Notes: generated from the letters alone by a model not told the origin. A stretch of 64,000 nucleotides of DNA from Chryseobacterium sp. Leaf394 (GCF_001424105.1 NZ_LMQH01000004.1:298-64297), one strand, 5' to 3'; positions 8,042 through 17,361 are shown, counted from the stretch's first letter. Numbers and translations: made by a program.

Positions 8042-8097
8042 AAATATATTGATAAGATAATTAATTCTTTGATCTATTTTAAAAAGATCAATTAAAA

Positions 8098-8105
8098 CAA
8101 AAGTA
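8098..8105 (-). promoter_or_regulatory. -7 box of the mce promoter
   Basis: TACTTTTG on the minus strand matches the Bacteroidota TAnnTTTG box, about 57 bases before the mce ATG. It lies back to back with the rbfA box, one base apart. Confidence 0.55.
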
Positions 8106-8106
8106 G

Positions 8107-8114
8107 TAAATTTG
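8107..8114 (+). promoter_or_regulatory. -7 box of the rbfA promoter
   Basis: TAAATTTG fits the TAnnTTTG box and ends 8 bases before the rbfA ATG, implying a leader of only a few bases. Confidence 0.6.
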
Positions 8115-8122
8115 CACAAATT

Positions 8123-8482
8123 ATGGAAAGTAACAGACAAAGAAAAGTAGCACAGATTATACAGGAAGATTTCGCAGAACTTTTCCGCAAACAGGCATCA
8201 GAAAGTAAGCAAAACTTTTTGGTTTCCGTTTCGGATGTGAAGGTAACTCCGGACTTGGGAATTGCAAAAATTTATTTAAGCATTTTTCCACAGGAATTCC
8301 GTTCCAGCATTATGAAAGAGATTGAGGAAAATAAGGCTCAGTACAGAAATTTCATCGGTCAGAAAATGGCAAAACAGGTTCGTATTATTCCGCAACTTAA
8401 TTTTTATCTGGATACAACGCTGGATGATGTGGAAAAAATTGAGAAAGAACTTCGTGGTGAAGGAGAAAATCCTATTCTGTAG
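8123..8482 (+). CDS. rbfA: Ribosome-binding factor A
   Basis: A 119-residue KH-fold protein needed for late 30S subunit maturation and cold adaptation; it binds near helix 1 of 16S rRNA. The start MESNRQRKVAQIIQEDFAEL is the standard N-terminal helix, followed by SVSDVKVTPDLGIAKIYLSI and the C-terminal PQLNFYLDTTLDDVEKIEK. Length is normal. It is followed within 3 bases by a LolE-type permease gene, a common flavobacterial pair that is probably one transcript from the TAAATTTG box at 8107. Confidence 0.92.
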   Translation: MESNRQRKVAQIIQEDFAELFRKQASESKQNFLVSVSDVKVTPDLGIAKIYLSIFPQEFRSSIMKEIEENKAQYRNFIGQKMAKQVRIIPQLNFYLDTTLDDVEKIEKELRGEGENPIL

Positions 8483-8485
8483 ATC

Positions 8486-9691
8486 TTGAAAAACATTGCT
8501 TTTTACATTGCATCGCGCTACCTGATTTCAAAAAAAGGAAGCACAGCGGTTACCTTCATCACATGGCTTGCTGTGGGAGCGATGAGCGTTGCGGTGACAG
8601 CAATGTTTGTGATTATTTCTGTTTTTTCGGGGCTTGAAGATTTCAATGCTGATCTCGTAAAAGACCTGCACGCAGATATTACTGTTAAGAGCACGGCCGG
8701 AAAAACAATCAAAAACCCTTCGGAAATTTTAAAAGTTTTAAAGCAAAACAAAGAAATATCTCAGTTTTCAAGGGTTATTGAAGAAAAAATCTATATTAAT
8801 TTCAACGGCAAAGGCGACATCGCGTATCTCCGTGGTGTAGATTCTGTATACGCCCAGGTAAATCCGATACATAAAAGCATTGTCTACGGAACTTATCCGG
8901 ATTTCAAATTTAAGGATGAGGTTCTGATTGAAAATTCTCTTGATTTAAGACTGTCAATTCCGGTAAATTCAGAAAAAGATATGGCAACGCTGTATATGCC
9001 GAAGCCAGGTAAAGGTCTTATCAACAAAGAGGAAGATATTTACAACCGAAAAAACATTTTCGTAACCGGAGTTTTCCCCGGAAAGGAACAGCTCAACAAT
9101 TACATTATTGCTCCGATATCTTTAGCTGAAGAACTTTTGAATCTCCCAAAAAACTCTGCCTACAACATCGTTATCAAACTCAAAAATCCAGACAGAACAA
9201 ATGATGTAAAACTGGAACTTGAAAAAAGTTTAGGTAAAAATGTGATTTTAAGCACAAAATCTGAAGAAAATGCAGCATTCTGGAAGATGATTAACACTGA
9301 AAAACTATTCATCTACCTGATTTTCGGACTGGTAATTTTCATTACAACATTTAATCTTGCGGGCGCCATCATTATTCTGCAGCTCGACAAACGTGAACAG
9401 GCAAGATCATTGGTTTCACTTGGTTTTCCTTTGAGCCATCTCAGAAAAACATACTTTTACACCGGACTTCTCATTGTTTTTGCAGGAATTTTAACCGGTT
9501 TATTGATTGGAACTGCACTCTGTGTTTTTCAGGAGTACACAGGTCTGTTTAAAGTGGTTGATGACCTGCCTTTCCCAGTAAGAATTGAAGGGAAAAATTA
9601 TCTTATTGTTACTGCTACAGCGGCAGGTTTTGGCATTCTCATATCATGGTTTTTCTCGAAGATCAGCAAGGGCTATATTACTAAAAATTAA
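8486..9691 (+). CDS. LolC/LolE-type ABC transporter permease
   Basis: A 401-residue inner-membrane permease of the MacB/FtsX type. The start is TTG at 8486 (MKNIAFYIASRYLISKKGST), since no ATG is available. One membrane helix at about residues 22-50 is followed by a large periplasmic domain (about 50-265) and three C-terminal helices, the 4-helix LolC/E layout. Together with a LolD-type ATPase encoded elsewhere, such proteins extract lipoproteins from the inner membrane for transfer to LolA. The IASRYL motif near the N-terminus and the FtsX-type C-terminal helices support the family. LolE is an inference; a general exporter permease is possible. Confidence 0.8.
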   Translation: MKNIAFYIASRYLISKKGSTAVTFITWLAVGAMSVAVTAMFVIISVFSGLEDFNADLVKDLHADITVKSTAGKTIKNPSEILKVLKQNKEISQFSRVIEEKIYINFNGKGDIAYLRGVDSVYAQVNPIHKSIVYGTYPDFKFKDEVLIENSLDLRLSIPVNSEKDMATLYMPKPGKGLINKEEDIYNRKNIFVTGVFPGKEQLNNYIIAPISLAEELLNLPKNSAYNIVIKLKNPDRTNDVKLELEKSLGKNVILSTKSEENAAFWKMINTEKLFIYLIFGLVIFITTFNLAGAIIILQLDKREQARSLVSLGFPLSHLRKTYFYTGLLIVFAGILTGLLIGTALCVFQEYTGLFKVVDDLPFPVRIEGKNYLIVTATAAGFGILISWFFSKISKGYITKN

Positions 9692-9713
9692 TATATAACG
9701 GCCTTAAATTTTG

Positions 9714-9721
9714 TACCTTTG
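9714..9721 (+). promoter_or_regulatory. -7 box of the endonuclease gene promoter
   Basis: TACCTTTG matches TAnnTTTG and lies 18 bases before the ATG at 9740. Confidence 0.5.
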
Positions 9722-9739
9722 TCGCCCAATTTCAAAAAA

Positions 9740-11803
9740 ATGAAGCGATTTCTATCTTTTTTAGTATTCAGTTTTGCTGTAATCATCAGCAATGCGCAGG
9801 CTCCTGCAGGGTATTACGACAACGCCGCAGGTCTCACCGGAGCAAATTTAAAAACAGCTCTGAAAACAATCATTACCAACGGACATGCATCCGGCATATC
9901 CTACAATGACCTGTGGACAGCCTATCAAACGACCGACAGAGACCAGCATTACGAAAATGACGGTACTATTTTAGACATTTATTCAGAAAACCCAACAGGA
10001 GCAGATCCTTACAATTACACCTACGGCTCCAGCCAGTGCGGAGGAACCAATGGCCCTGAAGGATATTGTTACAACCGTGAACATATCGTACCTCAAAGCC
10101 TTTTCAACGATGCCTTACCTATGAGATCTGATGCTCACTTTGTAAGAGCCAGCGACCAGAAAGTAAACAGCGAAAGAGGAAATTTTCCTTTCGGAAATGT
10201 GTCTTCACCAACTTTTCAGTCTCAGAACGGATCCAAAAAAGGATCTTCATCTTCTCCAGGATTCTCTGGAACTGTATTTGAACCTATCAATGAATTTAAA
10301 GGTGACGTTGCCAGAATGATTTTTTATTTTGTGACAAGATACGAATCTCAGCTTCAGAGCTTTTCTTCAGGAAACATGCTGGATACTTCAAACTCACCAA
10401 CATCATGGAAAGGAATCGTACAGTGGGAACTTGATGTTCTTTTAGCTTGGAACGCTTTAGATCCTGTTTCACCAACCGAAATTTCAAGAAACAACGCAAC
10501 TTACGTATTTCAGGGTAACAGAAATCCATACATCGACAATCCTAATTATGTAAATTTAGTTTGGGGAGCAGCAGTGATCGACAATCAGGCACCAACTGCA
10601 CCGACAAATCTTACAGTTACAAGCTCTAATACCAATTCAGTTTCTCTCAGCTGGACAGCCTCTACAGATAACGTAGGTGTTACTGGATACAATATTTATG
10701 TAAACGGAACACTTCATTCGACAGTTACAGGAACAACGGCAACAGTTTCAGGACTTTCTTCAGGAACTACATATTCATTCTACGTAATTGCAAAAGACGC
10801 TTCCAATAATCTTTCACCTCAGAGTAACACTGTTCAGGGAACTACAACAACAGATACCCAGGCACCGACAGCTCCTGCAAACCTCGCTGTGACAGGAACT
10901 TCAAACAATTCGGTATCATTGAGCTGGACAGCCTCAACTGACAATGTAGGTGTTACGGGATATAATATTTATTTAAATGGAACTTTCCATTCAACACTAC
11001 CAGGAACTTCGGCAACTGTTTCAGGTTTGAACCCATCAACAACTTATTCTTTCTATGTTGTGGCCGCAGATGCAGCAAATAATCTTTCTACCCAAAGCAA
11101 TACAGCTCAGGGTACAACGACCGCTATTCCACCAGCCGGTACCAATTGCGGAACGGAAGATTTCTCTACAATCCCGGCAAATGCCAACAACTACACCACG
11201 AGAACCTGGACGAATAATGGAATCACATGGACCGCAACTGATGCAAGAACAGACCAAACCATCAATGGCAGAGCTATCGTTATAAGAACAGGAAGTCTTA
11301 CCAGCTCAACAATCACGAATGGAATTCAAAGCATTACATTGACCACCCAACTACCGTTTAGTGATAACGGAGGAACTCTCACAGTGCGTGTTAACGGAAA
11401 TATTGTAGGAACAGCTCCTTACAGCACAACAGTTCAGACTACGACCATCAGTAATATTAATGTTTCCGGGAACGCTGTCCTGTCAATCACCAATTCAAAC
11501 AATCAGAGAGTCGGAATTGATGATTTGAGCTGGACTTGCGGAACATTGAGCACAAAAGATCTTAATGTTGAGAAAGCACAGTATCAGCTTTATCCAAATC
11601 CGGTAAAAAACCACCAGATTTTCATTAAAGGTGAAAAACTTGATAAGATTAAAACTGCTGAAATTTATAATCTGAACGGTCAGCTTTTAAAGAAAATTGA
11701 AAAACCATTTATTCATTCAAATAAAATTGAAGTAAGAGAACTTACCAAAGGAACTTACATTCTTAAAACAGATGAATTCTCTACGAAATTTATAATTGAT
11801 TAA
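9740..11803 (+). CDS. Secreted endonuclease I with two fibronectin III domains and a T9SS tail
   Basis: ATG at 9740 gives a clean signal peptide (MKRFLSFLVFSFAVIISNAQ); the in-frame TTG at 9719 lies inside the promoter. Residues about 20-275 are the EndA/NucM nuclease domain with YCYNREHIVPQSLFND and SDAHFVRASDQKVNSERGN; the His of REHIVPQS is the general base of this family. Two near-identical FnIII domains follow (nt about 10580-10850 and 10855-11120), both with VSLSWTASTDNVGVTGYNIY. A beta-sandwich region comes next, and the C-terminus (YPNPVKN, then a final TKFIID) is a Por secretion type A tail. It is an extracellular DNase/RNase, probably for nutrient DNA or biofilm use, exported by type IX secretion. 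An intrinsic terminator follows. Confidence 0.9.
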   Translation: MKRFLSFLVFSFAVIISNAQAPAGYYDNAAGLTGANLKTALKTIITNGHASGISYNDLWTAYQTTDRDQHYENDGTILDIYSENPTGADPYNYTYGSSQCGGTNGPEGYCYNREHIVPQSLFNDALPMRSDAHFVRASDQKVNSERGNFPFGNVSSPTFQSQNGSKKGSSSSPGFSGTVFEPINEFKGDVARMIFYFVTRYESQLQSFSSGNMLDTSNSPTSWKGIVQWELDVLLAWNALDPVSPTEISRNNATYVFQGNRNPYIDNPNYVNLVWGAAVIDNQAPTAPTNLTVTSSNTNSVSLSWTASTDNVGVTGYNIYVNGTLHSTVTGTTATVSGLSSGTTYSFYVIAKDASNNLSPQSNTVQGTTTTDTQAPTAPANLAVTGTSNNSVSLSWTASTDNVGVTGYNIYLNGTFHSTLPGTSATVSGLNPSTTYSFYVVAADAANNLSTQSNTAQGTTTAIPPAGTNCGTEDFSTIPANANNYTTRTWTNNGITWTATDARTDQTINGRAIVIRTGSLTSSTITNGIQSITLTTQLPFSDNGGTLTVRVNGNIVGTAPYSTTVQTTTISNINVSGNAVLSITNSNNQRVGIDDLSWTCGTLSTKDLNVEKAQYQLYPNPVKNHQIFIKGEKLDKIKTAEIYNLNGQLLKKIEKPFIHSNKIEVRELTKGTYILKTDEFSTKFIID

Positions 11804-11824
11804 TCTAAAACGATTTTCAGATCT

Positions 11825-11860
11825 AAAAGACCGGCATTGTCCGGTCTTTTTTTTATTTTT
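11825..11860 (+). terminator. Terminator of the endonuclease gene
   Basis: A 10-bp stem (AAAAGACCGG with CCGGTCTTTT) with a 6-base loop and a long T run. Its T tract also forms part of the -7 box of aroE. Confidence 0.85.
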
Positions 11861-11861
11861 G
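11854..11861 (+). promoter_or_regulatory. Possible aroE -7 box inside the terminator T tract
   Basis: TATTTTTG matches TAnnTTTG and ends only 4 bases before the aroE ATG, which would give an almost leaderless mRNA. Confidence 0.35.
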
Positions 11862-11865
11862 AACT

Positions 11866-12606
11866 ATGGAAAGCAAGCAAAAACTGGGGTTGATCGGCCG
11901 GAACATCTCCTACTCTTTTTCAAAAAAATATTTTGAGGATAAATTTCAAAAACTGATGATTAACAATTATTCGTATGATATTTTTGACCTTCATAATATA
12001 GATGAGGTTAAAAAGCTTTTCGCTGATCCCAAACTGCTTGGTTTTAATGTCACCATTCCATTTAAAGAAAAAATTATCGATTATCTGGATGAATTAAGTG
12101 ATGAAGCTGAAAAAATCGGTGCCGTAAATTGTGTTAAAATCGAAAACGGAATTAAAAAAGGATACAACACCGATGCAACAGGTTTTGAAAAGACCTTGCT
12201 CCTCCATATAAAACCACATCACAAATCTGCCATGATTTTAGGTAACGGCGGTGCTGCAAAAGCGGTAAAATATGTTTTAGACAAGATGCAGATTCCTAAT
12301 ATTACCGTTGCACGAAGTTCTCATGAATTTAATTTTAAAAATATTTCAGAAGAAACAGTGCGAAATCATCAGTTAATCATACAGACAACTCCTGTAGGAA
12401 CTTATCCGAACATTGATGACTGTCTTGATTTTCCATTTGACGGAATCACCGACCACCATTTGATTATCGACCTGATTTACAATCCAAATTACACCAGATT
12501 TATCATAAACGCTTCCGAAAAAGGTGCAAAAACTGCCAACGGTTTTTATATGCTTGAGCAACAAGCAGAAAAAGCATGGGAAATTTGGAGTAATCAAAAA
12601 AAATAG
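11866..12606 (+). CDS. aroE: Shikimate dehydrogenase
   Basis: A 246-residue enzyme that reduces 3-dehydroshikimate to shikimate with NADPH in aromatic amino-acid synthesis. The substrate-binding part shows LIGRNISYSFSKKYFEDKF, NVTIPFKEKIIDYLDELS (catalytic Lys in PFKE) and GAVNCVKIENG with YNTDATGF. The Rossmann half shows MILGNGGAAKAVKYVLD, and the end carries ANGFYMLEQQAEKAWEIW. It is slightly shorter than E. coli AroE, as usual in flavobacteria. It stands alone after a terminator. Confidence 0.92.
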   Translation: MESKQKLGLIGRNISYSFSKKYFEDKFQKLMINNYSYDIFDLHNIDEVKKLFADPKLLGFNVTIPFKEKIIDYLDELSDEAEKIGAVNCVKIENGIKKGYNTDATGFEKTLLLHIKPHHKSAMILGNGGAAKAVKYVLDKMQIPNITVARSSHEFNFKNISEETVRNHQLIIQTTPVGTYPNIDDCLDFPFDGITDHHLIIDLIYNPNYTRFIINASEKGAKTANGFYMLEQQAEKAWEIWSNQKK

Positions 12607-12681
12607 TATAAATTAGTGCTCTGTTATGCTTTTTAGGCAATTTTAAAAGATAACCGTACCAAAACACATAAAAGATTTGCT

Positions 12682-14478
12682 ATGACTACAGAAAATAACT
12701 TTTCTGACAACGAAGAAAAGAACATCCAGGAAAACGTGGAAGAAACTACAAATCCTGTTCAGAATGAAGAAACTTCACCTGTCGAAGAAAACGATCATCA
12801 CGACGAACAGGAACAGGAAGAACTGAATCTTGCAGATGCCCTTAAAGAAATGGAAAGCATCATCAACAGTCCGTCGGCGGGTGAGCAGCACAAAAGATTT
12901 AACTTCCTGAAAGAAAAAGCAAGTCATTTCATTCACGACGAGGTGGAAGATAAAAGGCATGAGCATACTGATGCGGGAAATCCGTCAGAGCATTTCAGCT
13001 ATCATCATCCGCAGCAGTCGAGATTCAATGCTTTGGTGCATATCTTCAAAGAAAAGCATGACGATTACCAGAAACATCAGGACGAGGAACAGCATAAAAA
13101 CCTTGCCCACAGACAGGAAATCATTGAGAGATTAAAAAATCTTTATACCAACTCTGAACCTGGCGTCAATCTTTTTAAATCTATCAGAGAGATTAAGGAA
13201 GACTGGTCAAATTCCGGACAGGTTGCCAAATCTGAATTCAAAATTTTAAACAATAATTATTTTCATCATCTGAATCAGTTTTATCAGATGCTTGATCTTA
13301 ATAAAGAATACATGGAGCAGGAATATGCTCACAATCTTGAAAAAAGACAACACATCATCGACCGTGCAAAGGAGCTGGAAAACGAGCCGGTGATTCAGAA
13401 AGCACTGAACGAACTCCAATACCTTCATAAGCTCTGGAAAGAAGAAGCAGAGCCGGTGGCAGAAGAATTCCGTGAAAAAACGTGGGAAGAATTCAAAGAA
13501 ATCTCCAATAAAATTCACGAAAGAAAATCTGAACTTTCTGCGGTAATCGAATCTGAACAAAATGCCAATTTAGAAAAGAAAAACAGCATTATTGAGGAGA
13601 TTAAAAAACTTTCAGAGCCTGGCGAAAATCCTAATCATAATTTCTGGCAGAATGCGATCAGAAAAGTTGAAGATCTGCGTACAGAGTTTTTAAAAACCGG
13701 TAGCGTACCGCGCAAACTTTCAAACCAGAACTGGAATGATTTTAAAGTAACGCTCAGAACTTTTAATACACAGAAAAATTCTTATTACAAGTCTTTAAAG
13801 GGATCACAGCAAAGCAATCTTGATGAGAAACTGAAGCTGATACAAACTGCAAAAGACAATATGAACAGTGAAGACTGGGATATCACCGTTCCGCTTTTCA
13901 AAAAACTTCAGGAAGACTGGAAAAAAATCGGTCATGTACCTAAAAGTATGACCAATAAAATCTGGGAAGACTTCCGTGAGGCCTGTAACACTTTTTTCAA
14001 CAATTACAGAGAAAAAAGCAATGTTTCCAACGACAACTGGAAAGAAAACTACAAAACCAAAAAAGCTTTGCTGGAAGATCTTAAAATGGTTACCGACGAG
14101 GATGGAAGTGTAGAAAAAATTGAAAGCATCAAAACTGCATGGAATAATATCGGAAAAGTACCGAGAGACAAGATTGGAATCAATTCTGAATTTAACAAAG
14201 CTTTGAGAGAAAAACTGAAGCTGAACAAAATGAACGAGCTGGAGCTGAAGGAAGAAGGTTTATCTGAAAATCAGCTGACAGACAAGGCCAGAAAAATCAA
14301 AACCCAGATTTCTGAACTGGAAGGTGAAATTGTAAAACTGGAAAATAACCTTTCATTCTTTACGAAGCCATCCAGAGAAAATCCTCTTCTTGCTGAAACT
14401 TACAACACTTTAGACAGCAAAAAGGCACATCTGGAAACTTTAAAACAGAATCTGCACAGCATTATCAGCGGTGAATAA
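12682..14478 (+). CDS. DUF349 repeat protein
   Basis: A 598-residue cytoplasmic protein with an acidic, disordered N-terminus (about residues 1-60). It is followed by long helical repeats of the DUF349 type, about 75 residues each and recognisable by their W-x-x-x-G-x-V-P core (for example WKKIGHVPKSMTNKIWEDF, WNNIGKVPRDKIG and TGSVPRKLSNQNWNDF). A coiled coil ends the protein. DUF349 proteins are conserved in Bacteroidota; their role is unsettled, with suggested links to nucleic-acid or ribosome metabolism. No signal peptide is seen. A weak terminator follows. Confidence 0.85.
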   Translation: MTTENNFSDNEEKNIQENVEETTNPVQNEETSPVEENDHHDEQEQEELNLADALKEMESIINSPSAGEQHKRFNFLKEKASHFIHDEVEDKRHEHTDAGNPSEHFSYHHPQQSRFNALVHIFKEKHDDYQKHQDEEQHKNLAHRQEIIERLKNLYTNSEPGVNLFKSIREIKEDWSNSGQVAKSEFKILNNNYFHHLNQFYQMLDLNKEYMEQEYAHNLEKRQHIIDRAKELENEPVIQKALNELQYLHKLWKEEAEPVAEEFREKTWEEFKEISNKIHERKSELSAVIESEQNANLEKKNSIIEEIKKLSEPGENPNHNFWQNAIRKVEDLRTEFLKTGSVPRKLSNQNWNDFKVTLRTFNTQKNSYYKSLKGSQQSNLDEKLKLIQTAKDNMNSEDWDITVPLFKKLQEDWKKIGHVPKSMTNKIWEDFREACNTFFNNYREKSNVSNDNWKENYKTKKALLEDLKMVTDEDGSVEKIESIKTAWNNIGKVPRDKIGINSEFNKALREKLKLNKMNELELKEEGLSENQLTDKARKIKTQISELEGEIVKLENNLSFFTKPSRENPLLAETYNTLDSKKAHLETLKQNLHSIISGE

Positions 14479-14497
14479 TTACTGAAATACTTGATAC

Positions 14498-14530
14498 AGG
14501 CGGAGCAAAGCAATTTGTCTTCGCCTTTTT
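14498..14530 (+). terminator. Terminator after the DUF349 gene
   Basis: An 8-bp stem (AGGCGGAG with CTTCGCCT, one G-T pair) followed by a T run. It ends 12 bases before the ribD ATG. Confidence 0.6.
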
Positions 14531-14541
14531 TAATTTTAAAA

Positions 14542-15567
14542 ATGAACGACGGATTTTATATTCAAAGATGCATTGAGCTTGCAAGAAAAGCTTTTGGAAA
14601 AACCTATCCCAACCCCATGGTCGGAAGTGTGATTGTACATAAAGGCAAAATTATCGGGGAAGGCTATCATCAGAAAGCAGGCGAACCGCATGCTGAAATT
14701 AACGCCATCAATTCTGTAAAAAACAAAGAGCTCATTCCTGAATCTACAATCTATGTTTCTCTGGAACCCTGTGCTCATTATGGTAAAACACCTCCGTGTG
14801 CTTTAAAAATCGTTGAACTCGGTTTTAAGAAAGTCGTAATCGGAGCCATGGATTCTCATGACAAAGTGAACGGAAAAGGAAAAGAAATCATTCAGGATGC
14901 AGGGATAGAAGTAGTTTCGGGAGTTTTGGAAGATGAATGTACAGATTTAAATAAGAGATTCTTCACTTATCACGAAAAGAAGCGTCCTTACATTGTCCTC
15001 AAATGGGCAGAATCTGCAGACCGTTTCATGGATAAGGATTTTAAACCCACACAAATTAGCAACACACTTACAAAGCAGTTTGTACATCAGCTCAGAAGCA
15101 GCGAACATGCTATTCTGATCGGCACGATGACTGCGCTCAGAGATAATCCTAGCCTTACAACGCGTGAAATCAGCGGAAGAAGTCCGGTAAGAGTATTAAT
15201 TGATGTAGATTTGAAAGTTCCGCAACACTACCATATCTTCAATAACGAGGCAGAGACTTTGGTTTTCAATTCGGTAAAAAGTGAGGAAGATGGAAATGTG
15301 AAATTCATTAAAACTTCGAGGGAAAATTTAATTCAGAATCTGCTGACCAAACTGCATGAACGCCAGATTCAGTCGGTGATTGTAGAAGGCGGTGGCTTGG
15401 TTCTTCAACAGTTTATCGATGCCGGCCTTTGGGATGAAGCGATTGTTATCAAAAACAGCAATTTGATTCTAGAAAATGGGACAAAAGCTCCGAAATTCGG
15501 GAATAAAGCTTCTGATATTCAGGATTTCAGAGATAACGTTATTGAATTTCATTTTAATAAAAATTAA
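14542..15567 (+). CDS. ribD: Bifunctional riboflavin deaminase/reductase RibD
   Basis: A 341-residue enzyme for steps 2 and 3 of riboflavin synthesis: deamination of the pyrimidine, then NADPH reduction of the ribosyl group. ATG at 14542 (MNDGFYIQRCIELARKAFGK) is preferred; the upstream TTG frame at 14491 runs through a terminator. The deaminase zinc site is visible as GEPHAEINAI and SLEPCAHYGKTPPCALKIV (residues about 50-90). The reductase half begins near residue 150 with RPYIVLKWAESADRFM and contains LIGTMTALRDNPSLTTR and SVIVEGGGLVLQQFID. Full length, alone after a terminator, with yigZ following 12 bases later. Confidence 0.93.
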   Translation: MNDGFYIQRCIELARKAFGKTYPNPMVGSVIVHKGKIIGEGYHQKAGEPHAEINAINSVKNKELIPESTIYVSLEPCAHYGKTPPCALKIVELGFKKVVIGAMDSHDKVNGKGKEIIQDAGIEVVSGVLEDECTDLNKRFFTYHEKKRPYIVLKWAESADRFMDKDFKPTQISNTLTKQFVHQLRSSEHAILIGTMTALRDNPSLTTREISGRSPVRVLIDVDLKVPQHYHIFNNEAETLVFNSVKSEEDGNVKFIKTSRENLIQNLLTKLHERQIQSVIVEGGGLVLQQFIDAGLWDEAIVIKNSNLILENGTKAPKFGNKASDIQDFRDNVIEFHFNKN

Positions 15568-15579
15568 GCAGGAAGCCTA

Positions 15580-16185
15580 ATGTTGCACGAGTATAAAACC
15601 ATTTCAAAACCCGTCGAAAATATCCTTTTGAAAGAAAAAGGAAGTAAGTTCATTGGTTATGCATTTCCTGTGAACAGTGAAATGGAACTGAAAGGTGCTC
15701 TGGAAAAAATCAGACTCGAACATCCCAAAGCGACACACCACTGTTATGCTTTCAGAATGGGCTTAAATGGAGAAAACTACCGTGCGAACGATGATGGCGA
15801 GCCTTCCGGAAGTGCAGGATTACCAATTTACAATCAGCTTCTGGCGAATGAAATTACAAATGTTCTCGTCATTTCCGTCAGATATTATGGCGGAACAAAA
15901 CTTGGAGTTTCAGGATTAGTGAAAGCTTATAAAGAATGCGCTAAAATCACTCTCGAAGAAGCTGAAATCATCATAAGAGAACTGGAAACTGAAATTACAG
16001 TTCAGTTTAATTTCGATCAGCAGAATGTTATTTTCACTTTACTTTCAAAATTTGATGCTAAAATTTTAAATTTTGAAACTTTTGAAAAATGCGAAATCAG
16101 GGCTTCAATAAAATTGGCAGAGAAAGAAAACATTTCAGAAAAATTATCTGAAATGCAGCATGTTTCTTTTGATTTTAATGACTGA
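15580..16185 (+). CDS. YigZ/IMPACT-family protein
   Basis: A 201-residue protein of the YigZ (UPF0029/IMPACT) family. The N-terminal domain shows the signature run: EKGSKFIGYAFPV, HHCYAFRMG, DDGEPSGSAGLPIYNQL and ISVRYYGGTKLGVSGLVKAY. The C-terminal ferredoxin-like part (about residues 130-200) is the family's second domain. The molecular function is not settled; relatives are linked to translation regulation or to acting on nucleic acids. It follows ribD closely and ends exactly against the stop of the converging membrane-protein gene, with no base between them. Confidence 0.88.
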   Translation: MLHEYKTISKPVENILLKEKGSKFIGYAFPVNSEMELKGALEKIRLEHPKATHHCYAFRMGLNGENYRANDDGEPSGSAGLPIYNQLLANEITNVLVISVRYYGGTKLGVSGLVKAYKECAKITLEEAEIIIRELETEITVQFNFDQQNVIFTLLSKFDAKILNFETFEKCEIRASIKLAEKENISEKLSEMQHVSFDFND

Positions 16186-17310
16186 TTACAATTCAGTCTG
16201 TTTTTTGGTTTGAGGATCATAAAGAATAATCTTTCCGCAGTCCTTCCCTAACCTATCTTTTAAAATGACACTTATTTTCCGGTAAATATCATCTTCCGGA
16301 AGAGGAGCCGATTTAATCTCCTTCATCGCCCAGTTTTGCAGGTTGATGATGTAATATTTATGATATGGCTGCACATGATCAGGAACAGAAAAATCCCGAT
16401 ATTCCTCATTTTCTTTTGACACATAGATATAAAGCTGCTTTTCCTTCCCTGTGTAAAGACTTGAAGAAAAATACTGATACCACATCCCGAAGAAACTGAA
16501 GACCGGCATCACAAACCAGAGTAAAAACCAAAAAGCATTTCTTTTTAGCAGAGTCAGTGAAAAACTTTCAAAAGGTTTCAGATAAACAAGTATGAGCATA
16601 AAAATCATGGCTAAATTCCAGCTCCAGATTACAGGATTGTAATTCAGACCGAACGGACCGATAAAAAACAAAACAATAATATGAACTGAAATTAAGCAGT
16701 AGCTTACATATTTTTTTCGCCTTGAAAAGAGAAGCACTATTCCCGCAAAGATTTCTATGAAAGGAATGATGAGGCCGAGAAAAAATAATTTATATCCCAC
16801 AATAGTTTCCTGTGAAAGATTAAAGAGATTTTCAAGAACCATTCGCAGCCAGACATTTTCTAAAAATCCACGGTTTAATTTATGCAGACCGCTGAAAATG
16901 TAAACTGAAACAAGAAAAAAATGAAGGAGCCGAAAGAAAGTTTTCTTTTTTCTAAAATGCAAAAAATAGAGTGCAAAAATACAGATGTACATAAACTCCC
17001 AGGGTTGCCAACGGACGGTATCTAGACTGCAACTCAGAAATTCAAAAATTAAGAACAGTATTAAAAAATATTTTTTAGGTGAAATAACAATCGCAAATAG
17101 CATCAGCATGGCAGTTCCAAACAAAGCAAGGTGAATCTCGGAAGGAACTTTCTGGAGAAAATCAGCGGGAGCAACTACAGGATATTTTCTGTCTGTAATC
17201 CATGTTTTATAACTGAAAACCTTCGTCACAAACCACAATACCGCAATGACGCGAAGCAGAAGTACAGATCTGCCCTGCTCTGAATTAAGTATAGTTTTTA
17301 AAGAGTTCAA
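16186..17310 (-). CDS. Integral membrane protein, unknown function
   Basis: A 374-residue protein with about eight to nine hydrophobic helices between residues 15 and 275 and a soluble C-terminal domain of about 90 residues (from KEKQLYIYVSKENEEYRDF). The layout of a multi-helix membrane part and a short C-terminal domain recalls HTTM/DoxX-like proteins. The SGLHKLNRGFLENVWLRMVL segment is typical of that broad group, in which vitamin-K-dependent carboxylases also fall. No catalytic motif can be named. The start is ATG at 17310. Its stop abuts that of yigZ, so transcription of the two genes collides. Confidence 0.6.
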   Translation of the reverse strand: MNSLKTILNSEQGRSVLLLRVIAVLWFVTKVFSYKTWITDRKYPVVAPADFLQKVPSEIHLALFGTAMLMLFAIVISPKKYFLILFLIFEFLSCSLDTVRWQPWEFMYICIFALYFLHFRKKKTFFRLLHFFLVSVYIFSGLHKLNRGFLENVWLRMVLENLFNLSQETIVGYKLFFLGLIIPFIEIFAGIVLLFSRRKKYVSYCLISVHIIVLFFIGPFGLNYNPVIWSWNLAMIFMLILVYLKPFESFSLTLLKRNAFWFLLWFVMPVFSFFGMWYQYFSSSLYTGKEKQLYIYVSKENEEYRDFSVPDHVQPYHKYYIINLQNWAMKEIKSAPLPEDDIYRKISVILKDRLGKDCGKIILYDPQTKKQTEL

Positions 17311-17361
17311 AAGGATTTAATTTTAAATCAAAAATATTAAAATAACCTTGATTTAATAACA

